A stretch of DNA of 64,000 bases from Timema cristinae (GCA_039000515.1 JBCFYV010000024.1:12376802-12440801); one strand, 5' to 3'. Positions 14,701 through 24,139 are shown, counted from the stretch's first letter. Notes: generated by a model not told the origin, from the letters alone. A program made the numbers and translations.

Positions 14701-17700
14701 CCCACTTTTGATCCATATATTGTCTCGTTAACAAGTGATATAGATTGAAGTCACTTTTCAAAGTGAATGTAATAGATTTTCAAGTGGGATGACTGCAAAA
14801 AAAAAAAAAAACCTATGTTTCAATTTTTCAAAATTTACCACGAATAAAAATTGTTTCAAGAAAAACTAATATAGTCAACGTAGATTTCCTTAACACATAT
14901 TTATATCAACATACGACTCACAAACCTAATCTAGAAGACAACCAGCCTCGTGGTAGAGCGGTCAGAACTTCTGCCTGCTGACCTAGAGGTCCCGGGTGGT
15001 ACCAATGTATTTTTTTTATCGAAAGGAGAATAATTCCCATGGTCAACATGGTTTGGTTTATTAGGCTAAATTAGGATAAGATCTTCATTGGCTCCCCACT
15101 GTCATATTCACTATAATCATTTTATCACTAGCCTCAATACCCTCCATGTAAAGGATTTATGATTAGTATATTCGGGTGTCTCATCAGCACATTAGTACTG
15201 GGTCATCTTTCCGCAAACTGAGCTACAGATCGATGTAGCCCAGACATGTCTTTATTATTATTATATTATTATTATTATATATTATTATTATTTATAAGAC
15301 CACACCAACCAGGAATTGTGCTATCTTATAACTAGGATGATAACCAAACAGTACGTTATTTAAGTCACCTCCTGGGCTAGAACGATATCCTCCTTGACCT
15401 GTAGGGTTAGAGATGTTTGGTTCCTGAACGAAGAGATTAATGATTGTTTTTTCAACCGAACTAGATGAACTAGTTCACCTCTTCTATAAAACTTAGTTTA
15501 AAGTGGGCTACGTGGTGACTCTAGATTAAGCAATCGTGATTCTTTGGACGATCTCTGTCACAGTAACTAAGTTATAGAAATAAAACTATGATCCCCCATT
15601 AGCTAGGCCACTATAGCATAGGTGTGTGGACTGAAAGAGAGCTCATTGTTTGACATTTTCCTTGTTCAGTATGGTTATCTACACCCTCTCCACAACTCCA
15701 AGCAATCAACACCAATGTACCTAAAGTCAGGAATCATACAACAAAGGGAGTTTTATACAACATGCTCGAAATTACCCCCGTTTTTCATCACTCGGTTGAT
15801 GATGGTAGGATCAATCTGACCGCAAACGTGCCTGATTATGTTTGCAAGGTGTTGCAGATCAGAGTATATTCTCAGCGTAAACCATGGCTTTTAAGTGCCT
15901 CCAAAGACCCAGTGGTGTCAGGTCTGGGCTTAGTGGGGACTACTCAACACTTCCTTGGTGACCTATCCAGTGCCCTGGAAACTGGAAAGGTATTCTCACA
16001 CAACAGTGGCATGATGAGCCGGTGCGCTGTCCTCTTGTAACCACACTGGATACTCTTCTTCTGGGTTCAAGGTCTTCGACTTTGTCTGAGACATAAAAGT
16101 TTGACTCGTCGGAAAACAATACCTGAGATAGGAATGTCTCATCTGCCTCACACATATTAAGTTCCCATTGACAGAATTACATGCGCTGGTCAAGGTCGCC
16201 CTCAGTTAACTTCTGCAGTAGTTGCAGTTTGTAGGGATGCCACTTATGCAACTTAAGGATGAGATGAATGCTACTCTTAGACAGGCCTGTTTGCATGGCC
16301 AAGTGGCGAATTGACTTCTTAGGGCTCTTAACATACTACGCTAAAACCGCAGCGCTGATCTCTTCATCAGTGGCAGTCCTTGGCCGACTGCTTTAAAGGT
16401 TTGTCATCCACGCTTCTTGGAACTTTTTCACAAGTTTGCTCACACAGCCTTGGGTGTTTGGTTGTCTGTCTGGATGTAAATGTTTGAACTCCTCAGTCAC
16501 ATCTTGTTAACTTCAGCCACCAACCAGCAGAATTACCTTGTTGCGTTCTTCTTTAGTCAGAGCCGTATTCATCTTCTTGGATAGAGAATACATTGAAAAT
16601 GAAAGAATTCCCTATGATTCCAGATTTATGGTACACGCTATATAATAATATCAATGGCATTGTTGTATGTCTCGAACTAGTGAGAGACTGAACTACATTT
16701 GTTAATTCGCAAACGACTCAAATACATAATGTAGTTTGTGAAAGACTAAACCTAAGGATTTAGTTCACTAACGACTCAACTACAAGCCATAGGTCACGAG
16801 AAACGTGAATTATTCAACTACAAAAGAAAGCTCGCGAATGACTAAACTAGAAGCTATAGGTCAGTCGTGAACTAGTGAATGAATAAACTAGAAGATATAG
16901 GTCAGTCGTGAACTAGTGAATGAATTAACTACAAGCTGTAGTTCACGAATGAAGTTGGTAAAGAATGATTGGACATTCAGATAGGAACATGTATAAGGAA
17001 CGAGTAACACAAAGGCAAAAAAAAATAATCGGTTTCCACACATAACCAACTTAAACTCAAAAAGTGTAAAGAGGTTTATTTTAAGAAAAATACTTTCAAG
17101 TATCTGTTTTTTTTTAATAATTTGAAAAAAAAAGTCAATTTTTTTTATAACAAAGAAGTGTAGATGGTTAAAGAATCAAAGTGTTTATTTTGTTGTTGTG
17201 ATGAATTCGCCTTCCAGATGACGGATACGACAGTGAGGAAGACACCCTGTGCAGAGGGAAAGATGACGACGACTGCAGCTTCCAGTTCCGGTACAGATAC
17301 GTGGAGAAGGTGTTGACTGTCTGGGGCCAAAGGAAAAAAGAATGTGGAGCCAACGTTTGGGGTAAGTCCCACTCACACTAAGGTCATTCCACCATCAAAA
17401 CGTTATTACATAATTTCAACAAGTCTATAATTAATTATAAGCTACAAATAGTGTGTCAATGGTTTCAAATCATTACAGTGTACGAGATATAAGAGGTAGA
17501 ACTTTCTATTTGATGCTTTTTGCGTAGCATTGTTAGGGTAAAGTAATGTAATGTAGTGTATGGGGCTGAAATCTAGTATAACTTGACATTCATATGAGGT
17601 GTACATAATGAAATATTAAAATTAATAATATTGATACATATTCAAATTATAAGACTTAATCGGTAATCTGGAGTTGTCCTTCTACTTGCCTACCGAATTT

Positions 17701-20700
17701 AGATTTTCTACCACACTTAATATCTATTTTTATGTTTATATCCCCCGCCCACCCCACCTATTTCCCAGATTCACATCTAAAAATGTAATACTTTCAGACT
17801 TTTGTGATTATTTGAAGTATTTCCTTTACTTTTCCGACAAATTTTAATTTTCCCCCTCATCTAAAAGTTTTTTTCTTTTTAATTAAAGCCTCTTTCCCAA
17901 TTTCCGGAGCCCTATTTAAAAAATATCATTTCTAGATTTTTTCTGTTTACCTTCCTGCCAAATTTCAGTTTTAAAGCTCATCTGGAAGTGAGCTTTCTTT
18001 TTCGGACAGATCTGCTTTCAGATTTATCTAATAGAGAGATATAAGCAGTGTAAACATTTTGGAGAAATAGTTACCAAAACACTTTCCAAAATATAAAATA
18101 CACGCATTTCTCTAAATATGTAAGTAGGGACCATGCGCACTGGTTCAAAGTACCAAGCCTACTCTGGCCCAGATCACATTTGAGTTTGATAATTTATAAT
18201 ATCTAAATTTAAAAATTACACTTGGACACGGGGATCAAACCCGGGACCTTTCGCTTAGTACGCCAATACTCTAACAAATTAAATATCCGGAAGCACTCTG
18301 AGCACGAGATGGCTCCTGTATAGCTCAGTGGCTAGAGAGAGCATTGGCGTATTAATCCAACGTTACCGGGTTTGATTCCCGTGGCTAAGTGTCATTTTTC
18401 AACTGAGAGAACATGATATTTAGATGCGGCTTCAACCTAAACTAACAAATATAATAGTTTGGCTATTTAATCCATAATTTAGTTGATGTGTATCTACCCC
18501 TCTGTCACTTAGCGGTGGTGTTCGGTCTGATCGGCGCCACTGTCCTGATCGGGCTCCTCTTCATCATCGTCTGGAAGGTCCTCACCACGATACACGACCA
18601 GAGAGAGTACGCCAAGTTTGAGAAGGAGAGAGCACAGTCGAAATGGGACAGGGTACGTAGTCCATCACTAGGACAAGAGAGCACAGTCGAAATGGGACAG
18701 GGTACGTAGTCCATCACTAGAACAAGAGAGCACAGTCGAAATGGGACAGGGTACGTAGTCCATCACTAGGACAGGAGAGCACAGTCGAAATGGGACAGGG
18801 TACGTAGTCCATCACTAGGACAAGAGAGCACAGTCAAAATGGGACAGGGTACGTAGTCCATCACTAGAACAAGAGATCACAGTCGAAATGGGACAGGGTA
18901 CGTAGTCCATCACTAGGACAAGAGAGCACAGTCGAAATGGGACAGGGTACGTAGTCCATCACTAGGACAAGAGAGCACAGTCGAAATGGGACAGGGTACG
19001 TAGTCAATCACTAGGACAGGAGAGCACAGTCGAAATGGGACAGGGTACGTAGTCCATCACTAGAACAAGAGATCACAGTCGAAATGGGACAGGGTACGTA
19101 GTCCATCACTAGGACAAGAGAGCACAGTCGAAATGGGACAGGGTACGTAGTCCATCACTAGGACAAGAGAGCACAGTCGAAATGGGACAGGGTACGTAGT
19201 CCATCACTAGGACAAGAGAGCACAGTCGAAATGGGACAGGGTACGTAGTCCATCACTAGGACAAGAGAGCACAGTCGAAATGGGACAGGGTACGTAGTCC
19301 ATCACTAGGACAAGAGAGCACAGTCGAAATGGGACAGAGTACGTAGTCCATCACTAGGACAAGAGAGCACAGTCGAAATGGGACAGGGTACGTAGTCCAT
19401 CACTAGAACAAGAGATCACAGTCGAAATGGGACAGGGTACGTAGTCAATCACTAGGACAGGAGAGCACAGTCGAAATGGGACAGGGTACGTAGTCAATCA
19501 CTAGGACAAGAGAGCACAGTCGAAATGGGACAGGGTACGTAGTCAATCACTAGGACAGGAGAGCACAGTCGAAATGGGACAGGGTACGTAGTCCATCACT
19601 AGGACAAGAGAGCACAGTCGAAATGGGACAGGGTACGTAGTCAATCACTAGGACAGGAGAGCACAGTCGAAATGGGACAGGGTACGTAGTCAATCACTAG
19701 GACAAGAGAGCACAGTCGAAATGGGACAGGGTACGTAGTCAATCACTAGGACAGGAGAGCACAGTCGAAATGGGACAGGGTACGTAGTCAATTACTAGGA
19801 CAGGAGAGCACAGTCGAAATGGGACAGGGTACGTAGTCCATCACTAGGACAAGAGAGCACAGTCGAAATGGGACAGGGTACGTAGTCAATCACTAGGACA
19901 AGAGAGCACAGTCGAAATGGGACAGAGTACGTAGTCCATCACTAGGACAAGAGAGCACAGTCGAAATGGGACAGAGTACGTAGTCCATCACTAGGACAAG
20001 AGAGCACAGTCGAAATGGGACAGGGTACGTAGTCCATCACTAGGACAAGAGAGCACAGTCGAAATGGGACAGGGTACGTAGTCCATCACTAGGACAAGAG
20101 AGCACAGTCGAAATGGGACAGGGTACGTAGTCCATCACTAGGACAAGAGAGCACAGTCGAAATGGGACAGGGTACGTAGTCCATCACTAGGACAAGAGAG
20201 CACAGTCGAAATGGGACAGGGTACGTAGTCCATCACTAGGACAAGAGAGCACAGTCGAAATGGGACAGGGTACGTAGTCCATCACTAGGACAAGAGAGCA
20301 CAGTCGAAATGGGACAGGGTACGTAGTCCATCACTAGGACAAGAGAGCACAGTCGAAATGGGACAGGGTACGTAGTCCATCACTAGGACAGGAGAGCACA
20401 GTCGAAATGGGACAGGGTACGTAGTCCATCACTAGGACAAGAGAGCACAGTCGAAATGGGACAGGGTACGTAGTCCATCACTAGGACAGGAGAGCCCTAA
20501 TTATTTTTGATGGAGGCTCGTTTTAAAAACTTGTCAATCTTCCATGGTCTGACAAACTTTAACAATGACTCGAGTAAAGGTCATTCAAAATAAAAAAATG
20601 TCATTTTGAATGACATGCCTGAAATTTGTTGTGAAATTAGTGAAACTGATTCTCATTAAGTCGGGGAGATGGACAATGGACATCTGTGAGTCGTGTTCTG

Positions 20701-23700
20701 AACTTAATTCTTTATGAAGTTCATCTTCGAGAAGAGAATGCTGCTTCACAGTCAAAATATGTTGAACCAAACATTGACCACAGTTTTATGGCCAAAGTTT
20801 TTAGGTCTGGGTATTTTACTAACAACAACTAACAACGTTGAATAGTCACTATCCAAGTTAAAAGATATGATAAACTGTAGCTTTCATCCAATTCCCTTTT
20901 AACAGCTTTCTTTTTAATTTTGTTATGATTAGTAAACTTGTGAAAAATATTATATATTTCTTTTCAATGGGTTCAGCTAAAACATTTTATTTCATACGAA
21001 AATTGGCTCTTGAAAATTATATAATTAGCTCAATATTATGTTCAAATGCTCTCAATTTTCCTTCCAAAAAGTTAAATTCTTGAAATGATCTCTCGAGGAG
21101 GGAGAGGGGGATGTCACACCCCCCAGCACATGGGGCTCCAATCCATCCTCCATTTTGAAAACTCACATGGGCACCCTTGTTCCGACCATATTGTTGGTTA
21201 TCTACTAGGGGTGGGTGGGGGCTAGGGTTTACCACCATCCTCCACAGGAAGAGCATAGCTTTTTCTGTTTATTGCTATCCCTTCGAGGTCCGTAAAAAAT
21301 GTGTCTGTTGTCCAAATGCCGCCATTTGGTGACCCCTGCACTAAGACATATCAATGTGAACTAACACGTCTGTCAAACCAACATCGTTACATTAGAGTGG
21401 TGATAAGGGATAGCTAACAAAAGTTACCAGAGCTACTCCCATGTAGCAAGCAATTTGTTTTTAATTATGTTTTTATTTTAACCGATTTTATATGATGAAA
21501 GTACGAACTTAGGAAAATAACCGTTTGGATGTTTCTTTTTTTGTGGAATCTGTGTTGAGGTTTTTTTTGTTATCGTATGTCACTAGGGTTTATCTGAGAG
21601 ATATTCTTGGTCCTCTACTGACAGTGGCGGATATGTGACCGTCAACTGGGCTTGAGGCACCCTGTATATGCGGTCCCTTCGGCCTGATAAGAGGATATGA
21701 AAATTCTGATGATTATGTAGTGCCAGGATACTCTTTAAACCTAACCAACCAAACTAACTATACTATAGGAACAATTCCCTTCTATGAAAAATACCAATGG
21801 TAACTCCGGGAATCGAACCCAGGGCCTCTAGATTAGAAGCCAGGAATACTGACCACTAGACCAATAGATCAGCCTGTGGTTCACTTAAAAATGTTTTACA
21901 AACGAGAGATTCTAAGAGACTGCGTTCTCTTCACAAATTAAGATGGTGAACCAGACGAAATGAAGGTGGTTAGTGACGTCATACAAAGCATGTTCACTTG
22001 TGTTCATCCGCATGTGTACCTATCTATGATTTTTTGTGAGCCGCAGACCCGATGAACCATCATCGAGTGCGAACCTACTCTTCTTTTTAAAAACTTTGAA
22101 GAAATACAACATTTGAGGATTTGGAATAATTTAATAAATTCCTTAATCTTAGGTTGTGGAACCAAATTAATACTCTTTCTTTGAAATGTATCAAACTCCA
22201 AAAAGAGTTGAATTCGCGCAGTGAAATTGTACACCATTTATCAACACATACTCATCTAAACTCACATGGAAAGTAACCAAACACTCGAGAAATCTCGACT
22301 TAAGGACACACATTTGTCAACAATAGCTACAAGAGTGATTTTGGCATAGGATTTGAAGCCTACTATTAGCATCATTGTTACAAATAAAATATTTCCAATA
22401 TTTGTTCAAAAATATGTTTCATTTTATAGGATCGTGCTCTTTTCTTTTGTAATTAAAAGATTCAAAGCTGAAATTAATTTACTTAATTTACTAATGGATA
22501 TTACAGTGTGTTTGTTTTTTAAATACGGCCCCACTTAGTATTTTAAAAATTCGCCTTCTCTAAGACATTACTCTCCCAATAGACTGGACTACCAATGAAG
22601 GGAAGACAAAGGTTTGAGTCCCGGTTGAGTATACTGAGGGTGTTTTTTCATAAATAGTTTTACACTTTCCCTCAACGCCAATATTAATACAATTCTTTTC
22701 TCATCCTCTACACACTAGCATAATTAGTAAAGTCTATCTACGGAAGGAGAGGTGGTTAGGGACAGCCATCAGAAGATTATTACAAACACTGACTGAAAAT
22801 AAATAATGTCTACTCATTCAAAATAATTATTTTTTGCGTTGTAAAACTATATTATTAATCAAAAATGTTAATAAACGCTTTTATTAATAATTCCTTAAGA
22901 ATTATTGTATATTTGGCTTTTTTGTAACTTATTGAAACAACAAAATATATTAGTAAAACTATTATGTTTTTGCTTTGTTGTTGTGGCAACGAGATATATT
23001 ACAGTACATGAGATAAAAAATAAAAAAGTATCGTATTCACACATGTATATTTATTTAACCGGTTACCAAAATTAATGGTTTTTTTTAACCTAGAGAAAGA
23101 GCCATTCGAATTATTTGTTTCAAAATAAAAAGTTTTTATTTTGTAAATTAATACATACGCATGCACACAACCAGACATGGTTTGTGTGACGTAATCAACA
23201 ACCATCATTTCTTATGATTCGCCATCTTAGTTTGTGAAGAGAACAAAGCCTTTTAGAAGCCTTCGTTTGAAAACAATTTTAAGTGATCCACAGACGCTGC
23301 TTCCATAAAAAAGAAACATTCAAACTTATCGTGTTTCAACAATATAAAAAACGTCTAAAAGAAAAACATAACTAAAAACAAATGATTTGTTATGAAAGTT
23401 TTGATTGCAAAAAGTGACAAAAACTCAACATTTAGTCTTGCAGGGTCATTTGGTTTGACGAATGGATACATAAGAGTCGATCTGGTATCTTTTACTAGAT
23501 GTCACTTACCTAAACTACTACAGTATATGGGGTGTATAGATGCGTACAATCCGAATGGGTAGTAAGACGTGGTGTTATAAGCACACCAAAAAACCCAACA
23601 TTAAATTTCTCTTAAAGCAATAATTAAAAGTGAAAATTATTATTATTCTAGCTTTGTCCATAAAATTAATTATTCCTCCTCATTAACTGACGGATATATT

Positions 23701-24139
23701 TGTATTGAAAATAAATAAATTAATGTTCAATTAATTGATTCAACATAGATAGTATATATAATATGATTTGTAAATATAATTTGTATTTTAGTTTTATATT
23801 ATGTTTTAGTGGGGAAGAAAAAGAAGGGTAAAAAGTAGTAGGGAGAAGAGGGTAAAAGAGAATTGGTGATGAGGGTGGGGGGAAGTAAGTGTAGTGAACT
23901 GAAAGAAAATAAAACTAGAAAGAGCTCAAAAATAAGTCTTAGGACAGTTTGACTTGATATTTAATTCAAATAAAGATATTAAATAGCTATGATACAGTAT
24001 AAAAATGTCAGTTCTAAATCACTTTACATTAATATTTTGAGTGTAATACTGTGACTTTTTATTTTACTTTCAGGGAGACAACCCTTTGTACAAGCCATCC
24101 ACATCTACATTTTCCAATCCAACTTTTGGAAAAGAATGA
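62..24139 (+). CDS. Integrin beta subunit, 3' portion (8 exons)
   Basis: Partial gene whose 5' exons lie left of the window. Exons: 62-220, 1812-1946, 6634-6852, 10359-10645, 14351-14474, 17218-17361, 18513-18652, 24074-24139. Phases chain as 0,0,0,0,1,1,0, provided one base missing in exon 10359-10645 is allowed for. Encoded in order: end of the hybrid domain, Cys-rich I-EGF repeats (CECDNFSC, GRYCDDC), beta-tail domain, one transmembrane helix, and a short tail with HDQREYAKFEKE, NPLY and NPTF. Integrin beta chains pair with alpha chains at the plasma membrane, bind extracellular matrix and recruit talin and kindlin through these tail motifs. Family identity is secure. I cannot say which insect paralogue (betaPS or other) it is, so no symbol is given. 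Confidence 0.93.
214..1350 (+). repeat. 88-bp minisatellite carrying the exon end and 5' splice site
   Basis: About 13 tandem units of 85-88 bp. Each contains GATCAAG|GTGAGA, identical to the last 7 exon bases plus donor of exon 62-220. The first unit is the real exon-intron junction; the last ends near 1350, where GATC runs into GTCGAAAA instead. Units differ by single substitutions and 1-3 base indels. Short reading frames across it are artefacts of the repeat. Confidence 0.95.
1340..1402. mobile_element. Short MITE-like sequence with TTGATTCACACGAT ends
   Basis: The sequence after the array, from gcttgattcacacgatc to aattcacacact, resembles 41567-41632, where a similar core lies between gattcacacgat and attcacacgatc. 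I infer a small inverted-terminal element. Its left end also supplies the distal part of the 88-bp repeat unit. Confidence 0.45.
1403..1811 (+). other. Integrin intron, AT-rich, nothing recognised
   Basis: Non-coding intron remainder, rich in A and T, with a G run at 1438-1447. No repeat family or gene signal was seen. Confidence 0.6.
1812..1946 (+). CDS. Integrin beta exon: hybrid/I-EGF1 junction
   Basis: 45 codons, phase 0 to 0, acceptor tgtttcag and donor gtgagt. It starts VTSCPNEND and ends LEVVCGCECEETKHI, the canonical ldve..C.CeCe entry into the first integrin EGF repeat. It joins directly to IK at the end of the previous exon, giving the expected ..IKVTSCP order. Confidence 0.94.
2475..3422. 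mobile_element. Non-autonomous hAT-type DNA transposon (948 bp)
   Basis: Flanked by a perfect 8-bp target duplication, gtcacgac at 2467-2474 and 3423-3430. The ends are inverted repeats: CAGGGGCGGCTCGTCC at the left, and CAGTGGCGGCTCGTCA as the complement of the right end. An 8-bp duplication with CAG..CTG ends is the hAT signature. No transposase frame is seen. Inside, 2639-2790 holds two imperfect copies of a roughly 75-bp GC-rich unit beginning aatggcatgc. Confidence 0.9.
3668..3835 (+). mobile_element. tRNA-derived SINE, family 3
   Basis: tRNA-like head with A-box-like TAGCTACTAATC and B box GGTTCGATTC (3726-3735), then a body with attgttcctatggttgtcatg. Related copies lie at 14935-15080 (+) and 21715-21880 (-). 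Confidence 0.7.
3840..5240 (+). other. Integrin intron, nothing recognised
   Basis: AT-rich intron sequence without convincing coding, RNA or repeat signals; open frames here are short and lack motifs. Confidence 0.5.
5252..5785. repeat. 68-bp minisatellite, about 8 copies
   Basis: Near-identical tandem units of 68 bp around gccgggcgattggccatgg and cacctagttgttagtgtcg. Copies differ mainly by gatgcc/gacgcc/gatgtc. Lies within an integrin intron, 850 bp upstream of the next exon, with no relation to a splice site. Confidence 0.93.
5790..6560 (+). other. Integrin intron, nothing firm
   Basis: AT-rich. A cagggtggccc motif near 6108 resembles an hAT end, but no matching partner and no target duplication were found. 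Confidence 0.4.
6564..6595. repeat. (GT)n microsatellite
   Basis: Uninterrupted tgtgtg tract 40 bp before the acceptor of the next integrin exon. Confidence 0.95.
6634..6852 (+). CDS. Integrin beta exon: I-EGF1/2
   Basis: 73 codons, phase 0 to 0; acceptor tgtttcacag, donor GAG|gtactt. LSNASECRHRGDLQCGMCQC is followed by GRTCECEG and CSGLGTCNCNTCNC, the spaced cysteines of integrin EGF modules. A longer open frame upstream is only read-through of the (GT)n tract. Confidence 0.95.
7025..7268 (-). mobile_element. tRNA-derived SINE, family 2 (diverged copy)
   Basis: On the - strand: a tRNA-like head near 7268 (catggtttaagctgct), then ..gtactgagggtgtttttc, a segment with cacgcaaattcggttac, and a tail ending ggcgtataatccgaatgg. 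This order is shared by the other family 2 copies. Confidence 0.75.
7297..8126 (-). mobile_element. LINE 3' end with reverse-transcriptase C-terminal fragment
   Basis: A 171-codon frame (8126 to 7611, - strand) shows the C-terminal pattern of non-LTR retrotransposon proteins: EIDRRVNEF.., VSKSEKIAVYKSVLTPTLICGCEVW, then IRYVRNVCGTASMDRISNEW and LRWFGHVEKM. It is 5'-truncated and followed by a 3' UTR and an (ACATG)n tail at 7297-7340. The same 3' UTR, around cttgcctaccccgtaaagg, recurs at about 28050-28100. RTE/CR1-like by pattern, clade not certain. Confidence 0.85.
8130..9480 (+). other. Integrin intron, AT-rich
   Basis: Very AT-rich, especially 8340-8430. Two partly similar stretches (about 8890-9040 and 9310-9480, around caacagttgttgaatatctg) suggest a diverged dispersed repeat. 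Nothing coding. Confidence 0.45.
9520..10318. repeat. Pyrimidine-rich minisatellite just upstream of an acceptor
   Basis: About 28 degenerate units of 27-31 bp of type cacgtccccttccatcccac. It ends about 40 bp before the acceptor at 10358, so the intron ends in roughly 800 bases of C/T-rich sequence. The - strand gives a meaningless GGMEEDVRK reading. Confidence 0.93.
10359..10645 (+). CDS. Integrin beta exon: I-EGF2-4, with a 1-base frame break
   Basis: Acceptor tttccag at 10358. LIFGTLCECDNFSCKR runs through CVCQPGWTGPSC to CTATTPEGHIYRG in one frame, then the expected GRYCDDCA continues in another, ending at donor GCG|gtcagt. The exon is 287 nt; 288 would keep phase 0 on both sides and join perfectly to TCEGKRC of the next exon. 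The break lies in the G run at 10621-10624, consistent with one missing G. This is either an assembly homopolymer error or a real mutation. An alternative donor at 10627 would lose the conserved GRYCDDC and mismatch the next phase. Confidence 0.9.
10690..11310 (+). other. Intron with diverged dispersed repeat
   Basis: Repeated phrases such as gaaatttcta-agtggga and gaattgagggatggaagt recur within this stretch, and in complementary orientation near 17650-18000 and 33780-33990. I read it as an old interspersed repeat of unknown class. Confidence 0.35.
11330..11552 (-). mobile_element. tRNA-derived SINE, family 2
   Basis: The - strand copy ends at the left with gcgtataacccgaacgggtc, the shared SINE tail, and has the B-box-like region aaggtttgaatctc near 11480-11495. 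It contains the segment gtactgagggtgagttttcc. Confidence 0.82.
11664..11709. repeat. (GT)n microsatellite
   Basis: About 22 tandem gt dinucleotides. Confidence 0.97.
11720..13010. repeat. Degenerate tandem repeat, roughly 140 bp period
   Basis: The phrases ggtagtttacaaatg, gatttttgaaa and ttcaaaatgggtatc reappear in the same order about eight times, near 11740, 11910, 12040, 12330, 12490, 12620, 12755 and 12895. Units are heavily diverged. No coding sense. Confidence 0.65.
13213..13334 (-). mobile_element. tRNA-derived SINE, family 4 (fragment)
   Basis: On the - strand a tRNA-like head includes B-box-like gggctcaattccc. The body ends at the left in accggccgttaattcatcac, as in the copies at 27478-27628 and 59458-59572. 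Confidence 0.6.
14008..14240 (+). mobile_element. tRNA-derived SINE, family 2 (diverged)
   Basis: tRNA-like head with agttcaaatcccgatcgggt, then gtatactgaaagagtttttc, ccactctctcctcacg, and a tail with cacatcagcgtatgtatgaa. This is the family 2 order. Confidence 0.75.
14351..14474 (+). CDS. Integrin beta exon: end of I-EGF4 and start of beta-tail
   Basis: 41 codons plus one base, phase 0 to 1; acceptor cccattag, donor gtatta. TCEGKRCTELKDCVECQ completes the CDDCATC...DCVEC motif of the last EGF module, followed by CINCSFSVKPVDDIT of the beta-tail. Confidence 0.94.
14935..15085 (+). mobile_element. tRNA-derived SINE, family 3
   Basis: Head cctcgtggtagagcggtcag (A box) and ctagaggtcccgggtggtac, then a body with aataattcccatggtcaaca matching 3740-3800. 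The B box is degraded. Confidence 0.65.
15253..15295. repeat. (ATT)n microsatellite, imperfect
   Basis: Interrupted tattattatt tract. Confidence 0.9.
15755..16572 (-). mobile_element. Tc1/mariner-like transposase relic
   Basis: Read on the - strand from an ATG at 16572: MNTALTKEERNKVILL, an HTH segment ending LVKKFQEAW, then SPKKSIRHLAMQTGLSKSSI, LHKWHPYKLQLLQKLTE and VLFSDESNFYVS with the first catalytic Asp. Further on come SAPAHHATVV and FPGHWIGHQGSVEWPPKSPD. It carries stops, at least one frameshift and an internal deletion that removes the middle of the catalytic domain. It cannot make an active enzyme. Lies in an integrin intron, antisense to the host gene. Confidence 0.9.
16668..16962. 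repeat. Degenerate tandem repeat of gaactagtgaatgaa type
   Basis: Roughly 35-45 bp units with gaactagtgaatga, aactacaagctatagg and tcagtcgt; the last two are nearly identical. A related phrase, gatgaactagttcacctc, lies at about 15463, on the other side of the mariner relic. Confidence 0.7.
17218..17361 (+). CDS. Integrin beta exon: beta-tail domain
   Basis: 144 nt, phase 1 to 1; acceptor cttccag, donor gtaagt. Encodes DDGYDSEEDTLC, DDDDCSFQFRYRYVEKVLTV and a closing Cys (KKECGANVWG), the usual beta-tail pattern just before the membrane. Confidence 0.93.
17600..18300 (+). other. Intron with diverged repeats
   Basis: 17660-18000 resembles 33780-33990 (ggagttgtccttctactt / ccttcctgccaaa phrases). 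18220-18290 holds a tRNA-like B-box region on the - strand, gggtttgatccccgt. Repeat class unknown. Confidence 0.35.
18305..18400 (+). mobile_element. tRNA-like SINE head
   Basis: tatagctcagtggctagag (A box) and accgggtttgattcccg (B box) with normal spacing. The acceptor-stem halves do not pair, so I call it a tRNA-derived SINE rather than a tRNA gene. Confidence 0.55.
18513..18652 (+). CDS. Integrin beta exon: transmembrane helix and membrane-proximal tail
   Basis: 140 nt, phase 1 to 0; acceptor cacttag, donor AGG|gtacgt. One hydrophobic helix (AVVFGLIGATVLIGLLFIIV) then KVLTTIHDQREYAKFEKER. The HDxRE motif supplies the Asp that clasps the alpha-chain GFFKR Arg. The last ~24 bases and the donor are the seed of the following minisatellite. 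Confidence 0.96.
18630..20495 (+). repeat. 49-bp minisatellite carrying the exon end and 5' splice site
   Basis: About 38 tandem units of 49 bp, beginning with the final 23 or so bases of exon 18513-18652. Each unit repeats gcacagtcgaaatgggacag followed by G|GTACGT, an intact donor; a few have AGAGTACGT. Units are very similar, differing mostly at ccatcac/caatcac and ggacaa/ggacag. The array ends at ggacaggagagccctaatt. Confidence 0.97.
20500..21700 (+). other. Integrin intron, nothing firm
   Basis: No coding signal. At 21308-21345 the - strand shows gcaggggtcaccaaatggcg, which looks like an hAT terminus, but I found no partner end or target duplication. Confidence 0.4.
21715..21882 (-). mobile_element. 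tRNA-derived SINE, family 3
   Basis: The - strand head has A box tggtctagtggtcagtattc and B box gggttcgattcccgg, then ttaccattggtatttttcat and ggaattgttcctatagta, matching the copy at 3668-3835. Confidence 0.85.
21900..22550 (+). other. Integrin intron, nothing recognised
   Basis: AT-rich intron without convincing repeats or coding potential. Confidence 0.4.
22558..22765 (+). mobile_element. tRNA-derived SINE, family 2
   Basis: B-box region aggtttgagtcccggttgag, then gtatactgagggtgtttttt and ctacacactagcataattag. Tail diverged. Confidence 0.75.
22770..24073 (+). other. Integrin intron, AT-rich
   Basis: AT-rich sequence. An isolated SINE tail, gcgtacaatccgaatgggta, lies at 23541-23560. 23810-23930 is purine-rich. 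No gene seen. Confidence 0.45.
24074..24139 (+). CDS. Integrin beta last coding exon: NPLY/NPTF tail
   Basis: Phase 0 acceptor tttcag at 24073. 21 codons and TGA: GDNPLYKPSTSTFSNPTFGKE. Joined to KWDR of the previous exon, it gives the standard KWDxGDNPLYK...NPTF ending. NPLY is the talin-binding motif; the distal site is NPTF instead of NPxY, as in several beta chains. The intron before it is 5.4 kb because of the 49-bp array. Confidence 0.96.
   Translation, partial: GDNPLYKPSTSTFSNPTFGKE

Noticed and set aside
18305..18400. Functional tRNA gene
   Set aside because: A and B boxes are present but the acceptor stem does not pair; other SINE heads in the window look the same.
18630..20495. 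CRISPR-like or multi-exon coding repeat
   Set aside because: Head-to-tail 49-bp units, not a multiple of 3, with stops after two units; explained as splice-site minisatellite.
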